Part shown: one piece after another, positions 32,432 through 42,159 of the stretch
Layout of the letters: the number at the start of each line of letters is the position of its first letter
Numbering within the stretch: the first letter of the stretch is position 1
Assembly (NCBI GenBank): GCA_963854835.1
Contig: OY978527.1
Coordinates: 31,056,047-31,120,046, forward strand
Direction of reading: 5' to 3'
DNA: 64,000 bases
Source of the DNA: Megamerina dolium
Lineage: Eukaryota; Arthropoda; Insecta; Diptera; Megamerinidae
Made by a program: the position numbers and the translations under genes
The notes under the pieces: generated by a model
The model's input: the letters and a program-made list of their open reading frames with translations, nothing else
The model's database searches: none
What the model was told of the DNA's origin: nothing

Positions 32432-32462
<31 letters not shown>

Positions 32463-33085
32463 CACAATGGCAAATTGAGTTCTAAAAGTTACGAAATCAT
32501 CAGAAAATTTGCATTTCAATAAACCATTATTGCTGATAGAAATGTTCACACAAAGAGGGTGTTACATAACGATTTAATGACATTTACGCATTTTTGTATC
32601 CTAAATAATCATGTAGATAATGGATATTCTCTGGCATTTCGAAGGATGCTGCCATCCGAACAGTAAATTTACTTCGCAACACGAATTATTCTTGTTCTTT
32701 ACCTTGTTTAAAGCAATAACGGATTGTTAATTCCACAATTAGAGACTATTATATAAATAATAAGTTTATATGTTCACCTGTGTTGGAGCATATTTGACTC
32801 TATCTTAAGTTAACCCATTAGTCTTCACATAATTTGTGTTGCGCAGTGATGGTGTTTCCGTTCGGTGTATTGGCGGCGGAAGCGAAAAATAGATCAACTC
32901 CACCAATGAAAATTAAAATAAATTATAGGAAACGATATAATCCCTTTTTAATGACTCCCGAAAGCGATATAAGACCCACGTTTGAAGTAAATGCCCATGA
33001 CATTTATATGAAAGGTGTTTCTATCCAACTGGCTGATGTTTTTGAGAAATTTATTATAAGGTCGACATTGCCGAGCTCCAGGAAA
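31695..33085. other. Intergenic DNA, low complexity and one unassigned frame
   Basis: Contains poly(A)-(CA)n at 32431-32466. The frame 32834-33097 (87 codons) has no recognisable domain and no splice context I trust. Nothing else was assigned. Confidence 0.4.
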
Positions 33086-33087
33086 TA

Positions 33088-33140
33088 TAACGGTTAGTGG
33101 TTAGTGTGTTTGGTTTCTAACCGGTAGGTCGTGGGTTCAA
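33088..33140 (+). mobile_element. SINE tRNA-like head fused to LINE A sequence
   Basis: ACGGTTAGTGGTTAGTGTGT and GTAGGTCGTGGGTTCAAATT match the A-box to B-box part of the SINE. The SINE body is absent; directly after the B box the sequence becomes LINE A coding DNA (TTTTCACACTACGCCGAATT). Confidence 0.65.
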
Positions 33141-33770
33141 ATTTTCACACTACGCCGAATTCTGGAAAAGACCCAAGAAAAACAGAACGACACACATCAC
33201 CTATTCGTCGATTATAAAACCGTTTTCGACAGTCCGATAAGGGATTACCTCTACACAACTATGCCTGAATTTGGTATACCTGCAAAACTCATTCGACTTT
33301 GCAGAATAACACTGCTTAACTCTCGTTGTGCTGTGAAAATTGGGAAGGACCTCTCCCCTCCGTTCAATACCGATCAAGGTTTCAGACAAGATGATTCGTT
33401 ATTGTGTGAATTCTTCAATCTTATTATGGAGAAAATTATACGAGCTGCATATTTACGATATAATGGCACTATCTTCAACAAAAGTGTCATACTGCTGCCG
33501 TATGCCGACGATATTGACATAATCGCTATCAACTCGCGAGCAGTCAGTGCAGCATTCTCTGAATTTGAACGAGAGTCACGTCGAATTGGTCTTACGGTGA
33601 ACGAGGGCAAGACGAAGTACCTTGTGTCTTGATGGAACCAGCATCAACTGGAGATCGTGCGTAGGATAACTCTTGCTTACAGGTATTACTTTGGGCTGAG
33701 TAAGCAATTGAGTAGTCGACCCCTCTCGAAGATAGAAAATCACACTCTACAAAGCACGCGTCAACCAAGA
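33141..33770 (+). pseudogene. LINE A reverse transcriptase fragment (plus strand)
   Basis: Frames give ILEKTQEKQNDTHHLFVDYK (RT palm region), MPEFGIPAKLIRLCRITLLN, FNTDQGFRQDDSLLCEFFNL (the G-x-RQGD block, here RQDD), then VILLPYADDIDIIAINSRAV with the catalytic YADD, and GLTVNEGKTKYLVS followed by a TGA at about 33630 and a deletion of the VTVDNYAFEVV part. ITLAYRYYFGLSKQLSSRPL resumes in a new frame and then the copy ends. Catalytic motifs are present but the gene is broken. Confidence 0.85.
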
Positions 33771-34000
33771 GTTTCTGAAAAACAACGTTCCGTGCTTCAT
33801 GTCGTTATCACAATGGCCATCAAATTCACTCGATTACATTTTTGTGTCTAGGTTATTTTGAACAGTAAGGCTGGCGCTACAAAATATCAAGGTTTGAACT
33901 ATCTTAAACAAGCGCAACGCTGAGAATGGGCAAAAATACCGCAGTCACTTGCAGGCAGTGCAATAAAGATATTAAAGTTATCACTGTCGTGAATTGAACC

Positions 34001-34113
34001 CACGATCTTCTTCTTCTTCTTATGTGGCCATCGGATGATCGGATAATCGAATGATCGTTTTAGGACGAACATATAATGCGGCGCCAGTCTTATCTGTTCT
34101 CCGCTTGCTGGCG
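34001..34113 (-). mobile_element. Diverged LINE A-related 3' end
   Basis: Starts with CTTCTTCTTCTTCTTATGTG followed by GCCATCGG, then ATATAATGCGGCGCCAGTCT and TCTCCGCTTGCTGGCGCC. It matches the minus-strand 3' ends of LINE A (CTTCTTATGTGGCCATAACA ... CGCTAGCTGGCGCC) with many changes, so it is another subfamily with the same (AAG)n-type tail. Confidence 0.6.
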
Positions 34114-34500
34114 CCGATGAATATAAGCGGAGACCGCCCATCAACCGTTACGGCGGTCCACACCATCACCATCGGCGCAGCTTGTTTTTGGTGGCCATCT
34201 GACGCTCCAAATGTTCAGCAGACCTCTCTGGCATGTAAACTCGATCAGTTTGTTTGTTCACATGCTGCTCAATAACGAATGGTGACTCATAGGAGAACAC
34301 AATATTCGGGATTTCACCACTTACGGCCAGACGGATCAACTCTTTCTAACTTCTCGAGTCTAACTTTTTTTTAGCATCGGCAAATCATACATTTTTTGAA
34401 ATTTGTACAGCTTCAGTCCAAGTTCATTTTGCAATATTCGTTGCATGCTTTGGTGCAATATGTTTCTGTCACTGCAAATATAGAAAAAACGTAAAACTTT
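34114..34500 (-). pseudogene. Tc1/mariner-superfamily transposase relict
   Basis: Minus strand: an HTH-like part LHQSMQRILQNELGLKLYKF, a decayed linker, then ELIRLAVSGEIPNIVFSYES (first catalytic Asp of FSDE replaced by Tyr), QHVNKQTDRVYMPERSAEHL and, after a stop, VDGRSPLIFIGA-like residues. These fit a Tc1-related transposase common in insects (from memory of the RVYxPxRSAE block). It abuts the LINE A-like 3' end at 34113. Confidence 0.65.
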
Positions 34501-34504
34501 TATT

Positions 34505-35840
34505 CAGGAAAACTCAGACCAAAATGCTTTTGTGCGCTTGTAAACAATAGAATGAACTGTCATCAGAGTAAGTTGGTTTCAGTTCGATTTGAGCACCGAT
34601 TTGAGAATTCCATAATTCAAATTAGCTTCGGGGCTTCTCAATTCGCGAGGTACAACCTTGCTTAAGTAAGTCTGGATCTTTGGAGAATTATTGTTGGTTT
34701 GCTGTTAGAAATCTGTAACTCTGTAAATCTTACCGTAGCTCCAGCGAAGAACACCAAATTGTGTTACTGACCGTCAATTCACATTGCAAATATTAGAGAT
34801 AACAGTTACTATGAATCACTCGTGCAGTAATATGGTGACAATGACAGAAGACAAACATTGAGGGACGACAGCGCTATTATCTGAAATGTCAGAGTAATAA
34901 ACTGTCAAATTTCCCTTTATTTATATTAACAAATCATATTGTTATTATTATTGTGCCTCATCACCAGTTGAAAACGTAGAGTAAATTTGAACCTTAACTG
35001 GTTATTAAATCTACAATAATAATTAAAAGATGAAAATTCAGTTAAAATTACATTAACAGATACCCTCTATAGAGTATCCTTATCGAGAAAGAGAAGAATA
35101 ATAAAAGAAGATCCGATTTCAATGAGGTGATAATATCGGTGGATGATATGCATGTATGTGCGATATTTATATATTTTGTGTGACACTGTGATTAAGTGTC
35201 ATTTGTGTGCATTAGTACAAGCGCACTCGCAACAGTGAGGATGAAACGAGAAACACCACCAAACATCATTTTCAAATATGATTACAACTTTTGATAATAT
35301 TGGTGGATTAAAGGCAATGAACAATATTAAAACCATAGGACAAACCGAGAAGCTGCTAAATAACTAGTCAGCCGATATGTAATAGGCAATGATCATTCTC
35401 GATAAAGTCACATCTCAGGGTCGTATCATGAAACGGGTGATATTTGTTGTCAGTTTTTGCTTGAAATCACAAAAATCATACAATATAATACTCCTGTCTA
35501 CGTTTCTGTCTATGTTCGTTCAGGCTAGTCTGTTGCACGAGTGTGCCTTTTCGTAAATTCGATAGACATTAATTTATTGCATCTGTATGTATCGAACCGA
35601 AAAAATAAAAACATTCGCCTTTAGTTATAGTCAACGATAATTTGACAGATTTTTCTAGGGAAAATATGTCAAACAAGTCGATTCTAACTTTAAGATGATC
35701 ATAGCTTTGACTACATCTACGGGATAAATTGCATTACGGTTATCCAAAAAGTAGCTAATCTAACTCCACCTCAAGAAATACGATAAAAATGATGGAGACC
35801 AAAAGCCAACATAAACTTTTGCTGTTACGTTGAATCCAAT
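34505..35840. other. Intergenic DNA, nothing recognised
   Basis: Mixed AT-rich sequence. No frame above background and no repeat in common with other parts of the window was found. Confidence 0.4.
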
Positions 35841-35849
35841 CTCCTATAA

Positions 35850-36330
35850 AAAACATTAACAGCATTAACATTAAACAACATTCAGCATTAAACAACAACA
35901 GGCATCGCCATTAACGTGGTCACAACACGTTATTCTAGATGTTTAATAGTAAAACCTAAGTTCATGACACGAACGACAAGTTGAACTTGTGAGTCTCTAA
36001 TTCAAATATGCTGAAAAACAAGAGGATCTATATTCTTCCTCGATTAATTCGTTGATTATTATAGATACCCCACGAGTTTACAGAACGGAGGTTAGCATTA
36101 AGTTCAAGGATATGGGCACAAATCACAGAATGCTTGCATACATTCAAGATATCATTGATATCAAATAATGAAAAGAGTTATGGTCCGAAAATAGACCCCT
36201 GAGGTGCACCTGCAAGCAGTGATGAGAAGAATGAAATATTCTGCCCAACTCTTACTTGCTGTTGCCTATTATTCATATAATTAGCAACTAGATCGATAGC
36301 TAATGTGCATATATTGGATAGATAGATCTG
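35850..36330 (-). pseudogene. Jockey/CR1-type LINE reverse transcriptase fragment
   Basis: The minus strand reads IDLVANYMNNRQQQVRVGQN, then AGAPQGSIFGP (the G-x-PQGS-x-LGP RT block), a stop, and LFSLFDINDILNV (compare LLFxLYINDL). Downstream remnants resemble the NLG-x-x-I segment. The YADD box is not recognisable. It is distinct from LINE A in sequence. Confidence 0.65.
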
Positions 36331-36726
36331 GTAATTTTCAAATATTTGTCATCTTTTCGATTAGCAAATAGTAGCAATACTCTCTAGTTATTATCGAATA
36401 GAACGAATTATAGTCATTCGTTTGGTTGTTGATATTCTTCGAATGCCAGCGCCAATCGAGTAATGCAATGGTATCGCTATCAAACCAAGCATATTCGTGC
36501 AGCAGGTGCAGGTTCCGACATATGACTGTGAATTGTGACACTCTTATAATCTTTAATATCCTCACCATTGTTTACGTATCTACTCACTTCACACAATATT
36601 ATTTGACTATGTACCAAATACATTTCAAATCACACATGCATACTTGTACATACATACATACGCATTTAGGTACGTATGTACATATTGTAGTATAGTATAG
36701 TAAATAATTAAATGTCACTTTCATAG

Positions 36727-36855
36727 AACAACACCAACAACAGCAACAACAACAACAACGATAGCAACAACAACAACATGAACAATACAAATATTGCGGC
36801 AGCAAATGACACGTGTGCGACAGGAAGCATTAGCATTAAAAAAGACTTAATTTAA
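36727..36855 (+). other. Candidate terminal exon (Asn-rich frame ending in stop), speculative
   Basis: After a possible acceptor TCACTTTCATAG, one frame reads 16 codons of Asn/Thr/Ser/Asp repeats, then the non-repetitive MNNTNIAAANDTCATGSISI and KKDLI before TAA at 36853. An in-frame TAG coincides with the acceptor AG, so the frame exists only if splicing occurs there. Most of the signal comes from an (AAC)n microsatellite, and I found no partner exon. It could equally be a simple repeat. Confidence 0.2.
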
Positions 36856-37099
36856 GTGTTATCAGAGTAAACAAATCTAAGCAAATAGCAATGCCCCCTA
36901 TGCTATTCCACAGCAAAACTGATTTTGTCTAATATGCATGCGTACGTAACATAGAATATTGCTCGCGATCAATTTACTTGGGTGCTTCATGGTGCGGTTA
37001 TTACATACACACCTACCTACACATGTATCTATCTACCTACTTTAGTACGAGTACACATTTGCGAGTACAAATATACATATGTAAAGTATACATATACTA

Positions 37100-37740
37100 G
37101 GCGATTCAATAAAGACTCAGGTAAATAAAGAAAATTTGGTAAATACAGTGTATGAGGAATATGAATTTGTATCCTATTTGTTGATTTTTTGCCATCACAA
37201 CTAATGCTGGTATGTTGTTTAGCAAAAATTGCATTTTTCTTTTTCCTTTTAGCCAAATGTGACTTTTTTTTTATTTCAATTAGATCAAAAGTACCTGCCT
37301 TGCCCACCATGGCATCGTTGGTCGCTTCCACCGGATTTCTAATCGATACCCGATAAAGGAAATCCTCTAAATTGTGGTTAACAATGTGCCCTGAATTGTT
37401 CATGCGTTCACGTCTATAGTCCGATATTGCCATAAGCTTCTTTATATTCAAGTTGATATACAAAATTCAAATCCATCTGGTAGTACGATGTGTTTGTTAT
37501 CTCTGCTAACTCATAGACGTTTACTTTCGAATTTTTCAATACAATATCATGGATTTGTCCGATAATTTGTTCGGTAATTATCACCTTTGGGTGTCCGGGA
37601 GAGACTTGGCAATGTCAATTCTTTTAATAGAGCAGATTCACCATTATATTTATTCAAGTTACAAACAATCAATATCGGGGTCGTCTGTTTGAAGTTGCTG
37701 CTTAAATTAATGTTACGCGTCGATATGCCTAAATTTTAAC
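37100..37740 (-). pseudogene. mariner transposase relict (irritans/mellifera-like)
   Basis: On the minus strand, 37740-37500 resembles the N-terminal HTH linker: HPKVIITEQIIGQIHDIVLK-like and SKVNVYELAEITNTSY (compare RPKxxTxxxIxKIHxMVLxD, VxxxELAxIxxIS). Further down, LIEIKKKSHLAKRKKKN and FAKQHTS look like the RPHLAKKKVLFHQDN...HTS segment with indels. Between them is MAISDYRRERMNNSGHIVNH and a ~50-residue stretch I cannot place. Confidence 0.45.
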
Positions 37741-38459
37741 AGATGACTCATAGAAGATGTTAACTTTGAACCACCTAGTATATAAATATATATTATACCA
37801 TATGTACGTGAATATATGTATGTATGTGCTTCAATTCGGTAGTGTTGAATTGATTACGACCATTCGAGGTTAAATTACGTTTTTTCAAATTAATATTATT
37901 ATTATAATCATTATGATTAATTTTATTGCTATTATTGTTATTACTACTATTATATTGTGAATAGATAATCTATTTTCGATATATAAAAATTACATTTCGT
38001 TCACTTACAAATATTCATCAACTCAACAAAAGTGTATAGACTTATTATATTACGTAAATTGTATTGTATCTGTATGCATGTGTATCTATGTATGTATGTA
38101 TGTAGTATGTGTTTACGTGTGTCGAAACTAAATTGGGTTATTATTAAATCAGAACTATTGATTTTCAACATTTAGTGATTATAGCCACAAAACAATCAGT
38201 GTTTATACGTACAAATGTATTTATCAACGTACATTAGAATGGTCATTATCCATCTATGGAGAATAGGGTATGACTTAGTTTTAGAAAGTATACTCTCCCT
38301 CGTATTTTTCAATTTCAATTTTTTTCATTAAATTTTTCTGTAGACCTTGATGCAAAAAAATAATCAGCTCTAACATGCACAGATGTCTATCAATAGTACG
38401 AGAGCAGTCAGTGTCTTTTTGAATAAAATATATCTTTTCTTTGCAAAACATCGTTTTAG

Positions 38460-38590
38460 TCCTCAACATAGTCTCCTTTTAGACACTTATATTTAGACCA
38501 ACGCTTTTCTAATTTATTTATTCATTCAAATAATAGGATTTTTGCAAGTTCCTCAAAATATACGTTTGTTTCATCGATGACCTCGCCGTC
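38460..38590 (-). pseudogene. mariner transposase C-terminal fragment
   Basis: Minus strand reads EVIDETNVYFEELAKILLFE, a stop, then NKLEKRWSKYKCLKGDYVE. The end matches the usual mariner C-terminus (LxxRWxKCIxLxGDYVE). Only about 130 bp are present. Confidence 0.65.
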
Positions 38591-38591
38591 A

Positions 38592-39335
38592 TGTAGCTAA
38601 TTCTACTTGCTTTTTGATGTCGCCTTCATTTTTAATAGGATTTCCCATGTGGGCAACGTATTGCTGCCACCTGCTGTGAGACGGCTTTGTAGATGACCTC
38701 GGCAAATGAAATAAGGACCACGATTTGCACCCTCTATTATTAAGATGCCTCTGTCCAGTTGGTTGTATGATGGACGGAACAGGGTACACTATATCATATA
38801 TTAGAGTTGCCATGCAGAGAGTCACGAAGTAGATTGCGGATTTGTTCTTAGTCAGTGTCCGGAAAACCTCCTATAATGGAGTAAAGCAGATTGGTACCAC
38901 TGGAATAATACCACATTCCAACATCAGAACAGCGAACGAGAAACCAAATTGATCACTTCGAGATCGATGGAAAGCATGTTTCCAGTGTAATGCGAACACA
39001 TTGGTGTGTCGCCAACAACCAAGTCGCACACAAAGCAGAGAAAGCTTGACGTCAGTTATCTGCGATTCCAGGAGACAGCATACGTTTTTGCCATTCTACT
39101 ATCTCTCTACTATTTATGCAGAACACTCCCCCACTTGATGAGACATTCGCACAGCAAGCACATATACCATATCCCACTCCATGACTACTGCTGCCGACGT
39201 GGCAATCGGTTACTATCGGTCTCTGAGGAGTGAGTGGTATGATCAGGAGGGTAACGATGCTAGCGTAGAAAAGCGCCAAAGTGGCGGTCTAAATCCCAGT
39301 GCCTCTTCCCATCGTAATCTGGGAATCTGGTTACG
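38592..39335. other. Unassigned, moderate-GC relict sequence
   Basis: Composition is closer to coding than the surrounding DNA, and the segment precedes a LINE A fragment in the same orientation (plus), so it may be decayed upstream LINE sequence. No motif supports that directly. Confidence 0.3.
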
Positions 39336-39339
39336 AATG

Positions 39340-40015
39340 TCCTAAATGTACTGAGTCTATGGAGGGAATATTTCTCCAAGTTCTTGAATGACGACACTGT
39401 GAACAATTCCCCCAATTTCCCGGTCAACCTAATCACTGATGCTGGTGTTGATGTTCCATCACCCGGTGACCATTGACCAGAGAAACCCTAACAAAAACCG
39501 ATTGACACGCACCACCCATTTGTTGCTTCTAATGCCGACAGTCCGGTAAGGGATTACCTACATGCAAGAATGTCTGATTTCTGTATTCCTTCGAAGCACA
39601 TTTTTCTTTACAGAATACAGAATAACACTGTATAACTCCAATTGTGAAGTGCAGCTTGGAGTGGACCTCTCCTCGCCATTTAATACCGAACAGGATTTCA
39701 CACAGGTGCTTCGTTATCGTATGACTTCTTCAATCTTATTATGGAGAAAATAATACGAGATACTGATTAACAATATAATGGCACTATCTTTAACAAAAGT
39801 GTATGCCGACGATATTGATATTTATAATCGGCATGAACACTAGAGCAGTCAGTGTAGCATTCTCAGGGTTGGAAAGAGAGTCGCGTCGAATGGGTCTTAC
39901 GGTGAACAATAACACAACAAAGTACCTAGAATCAATGAACAAAGAGTCCCGGCATCTTGGACAGCACGTCACCTTTATCACCCTTTATGTAGAATCGACT
40001 GGGAGAATAAACCAT
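39340..40015 (+). pseudogene. LINE A fragment, strongly decayed (plus strand)
   Basis: 39420-39480 resembles the GVDVP-x-P acidic stretch before the RT domain. 39500-39640 carries remnants of THHLLxxxKATxDSP and YRITLYNSNCEVQLG. 39660-39720 gives VDLSSPFNTEQDF. Then YADDID in broken frames at 39797-39830, and RAVSVAFSGLERESRRMGLT with VNNNTTKYLESMNKESRHLG up to 40000. Several frameshifts and a deletion are present. Confidence 0.8.
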
Positions 40016-40430
40016 TAACGAAACAAAAAAATTGTTTAGGTGCAGTATGAGCACTATATTAGCGTTTTTATTCTTACATATCTACAGATATAAATAAAAA
40101 AAAATTATATAAATTAAAAACATATTAATCAAAATGCTACTAAGCAAATAACCAAAGTCAATCATAATTATTCTATTTGTAGAATGTCGAATATGTAAAT
40201 ACCTCTTTATTATTATTTAATGGTATTGTTCATTCATACATATACATATGTACATGTACACATACAATTTGTGCTTTAATACACTATAATAATAAATGCG
40301 ACCATATCTCGCTCAGTAAGCTCACTATTGTGAGGTATGATGTATGAGTATGGGTGTTAATATTTATTTTTAAAAAAATCAATAATCGCTTAGCTGAATA
40401 GAATAATTTGTGAAAAAATTTTGAGAAAAA
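40016..40430. other. Intergenic DNA with TACATA repeats
   Basis: AT-rich, no gene or element recognised. Confidence 0.4.
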
Positions 40431-41280
40431 CAAGCGACGCCTTTTCTGCCTTTAACGCCTCTGTCCATATTTCACTATCATAAAGTAGGATAGAGTTTAT
40501 CACAGACATCAGGAGCTTTACCTTAATATTGCCATGAACCCACTCAATACCAATGTACCATACACAGCTTTAGTTGCTGCGTGCTGGATTTATATCCAGC
40601 GCGTAAATCGAGTCGAGTCTCAATCTTAAATACTTCACAACCTTCTTCGTATATATCACATCTCCACTTCTAATGCTACATGTTGTTTCGTTGATACTGG
40701 TATCTCTGACTTTTCTCTAGTGAGCTTTACACTGCAGTAGATGAGTTTTGTCCGTCATCTCAATTTCGGATACTTTATCAAAATTAACGTTCCAGAGTTC
40801 TGGCCCTAAGATTGATCCCTGAGCCTCACCCGATGTTTTTACTCTGAGCCAACCACTTGTCTCATAGATGAGTTCTCGATCTCACAAGTAGCTACTTACA
40901 TATATATGTTGAGGCTCTAAACCGGCAATCAAGGGTTCTGGTGATGTCGGTGCATCTGACTCTAGTGAAAGCGTTTCTTACATCTACTGTCGCTAAATGA
41001 ACTACTGTCTGGAATTTGAAAAGTTTCGACGCTTTCGATGACCTAACATAGCCGATAGATATCCAGCTTCTACTGCAGCTCTTAATCGGGGTGTTAAGGT
41101 TCGACCGAAAAGCTTGCCAGCGGCATACTGTATGCTGATAGGTTTTCAGAATCGACTTTTCCTTGGTAATAAGTGTCAATTTTTGGTTTTTCCATATTTC
41201 TAGAATTACCATTTCTTCTTCTCCATTGTACATATTTAGTAATACTTGCGGTCTTTCACTTGATATCTTGGTTAGCTTGA
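40430..41280 (-). pseudogene. R1/Jockey-type LINE reverse transcriptase relict (LINE D)
   Basis: Minus strand, upstream to downstream: QKLTLITKEKSILKTYQ with a shifted YRPLCMLDT-like region, VVHLATVDVRNAFTRVRCTD (RT palm block with the first catalytic Asp in the ATxDVRNAF context), LDCRFRAST, then across frames an AQGSILGPELWNVNFDKVSE-like block (GVPQGSxLGP) and EIEMTDKTHLL. The YADD box is not clearly preserved. The order and spacing match one RT domain. Its 5' edge meets a LINE A fragment at 41280 within a continuous frame, a chimeric junction. Confidence 0.7.
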
Positions 41281-41705
41281 TCCAGACTTCAATGCTATAT
41301 GTAAGGGCAGGCAGGATGAGGCACTTGTAGAGTGTCATCTTCGACTTCTCAATTGCATACCTAGTCTAAAGTAGCACCTGTTTGTAGTTCCAGGCTGACG
41401 TCATAACTAGTGGTTCCAAAATGGACAAATTCCTTTACTACTTCGAAAGCGTAGGTGTCGAGAGTGATGTGTTATTTATCCAAGAGGCTATAACTCTTTG
41501 CTTGTTGATCCTAGGTACTTTGTCTTGCCGTCGCGTACCTTAAGATTCATTGATCGTGAATCACTTTACAATTCAGACAATGCTGCACTGACTACTCCAG
41601 TGTTCAAGCCGATTAAATCGATATCGTCGGCACACGCCAACAGCATGACACTTTTGGTGAAGGTATTGCCATCATGTCGTAAATCATCTCGTTCTATATT
41701 TATCT
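41281..41705 (-). pseudogene. LINE A fragment, diverged (minus strand)
   Basis: Reverse-complement landmarks of LINE A: TGACACTTTTGGTGAAGG (NKSVML region), ATCGATATCGTCGGCACACG (YADDID codons; the Tyr codon is altered), CTTTGTCTTGCCGTCGCGTA (EGKTKY), CAGGCTGACGTCATAACTAG (DVSLE), GACTTCTCAATTGCATAC and TLYKCLILPALTYSIEVWI. More decayed than the copy at 21670. Confidence 0.75.
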
Positions 41706-41734
41706 GCACAATAGGATGGCACAAAAACTAATCC

Positions 41735-42140
41735 TCTATTATGACAAATGGACCATCGAAATGGACTAAAAAATTACAATTTGGTGCGGTGTTTACGCGG
41801 ATATGATCATCGGGCTGTATTTTTTCGAAGACTTTAATAGAGCTGCTGTAAAGCGGCAATGGCGAGCGTTATCGAGCCATGATATCGGATTTTGTGATGC
41901 CCATTGTTCGTGAAAATGGCATAGGTGGCTGCTGGTTTTAACAGGATGGCACAACATGTCACACATCGCAACATATACCACCATATCTGCGAAATATTTG
42001 GCCAAACGACGGAAAATAAAAATCAATATTTTCGAATATGCCTACTACATACAATAGCGTACATCTACGCAAATCAACTTCACAAGATATTAACTTGGAA
42101 GATTTTGAAATTCGAAAAAAAAATTGATTCACTCCAACCT
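41735..42140 (+). pseudogene. IS630/Tc1-like transposase relict with WCGV block
   Basis: Plus strand reads ITIWCGVYADMIIGLYFFED, then frames change to give RYRAMISDFVMPIV-like and WFQQDGTTCHTSQHI-like residues (codons around 41860-41985), where QDGxxxHTS is the second catalytic Asp block. FGQTTENKNQYFRIC follows. This pattern belongs to a Tc1-related insect family (from memory). Frameshifts are frequent. Confidence 0.6.
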
Positions 42141-42159
42141 AATATAGTATGTAGTATAA

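Noticed and set aside
32834..33097. 87-codon plus-strand frame (MCCAVMVFPFGVLAAEAKNR...)
   Set aside because: No recognisable domain, and the 3' end runs into a SINE head; insufficient support to call a gene.
36599..36805. Minus-strand frame rich in Cys (YRCCCCCCCWCC)
   Set aside because: Antisense reading of an (AAC/CAA)n microsatellite; no metal-binding spacing.
37029..37463. 144-codon minus frame considered as a host gene
   Set aside because: Its middle is flanked by mariner-like remnants in the same orientation and its 3' part is low complexity; a decayed mariner explains more of it.
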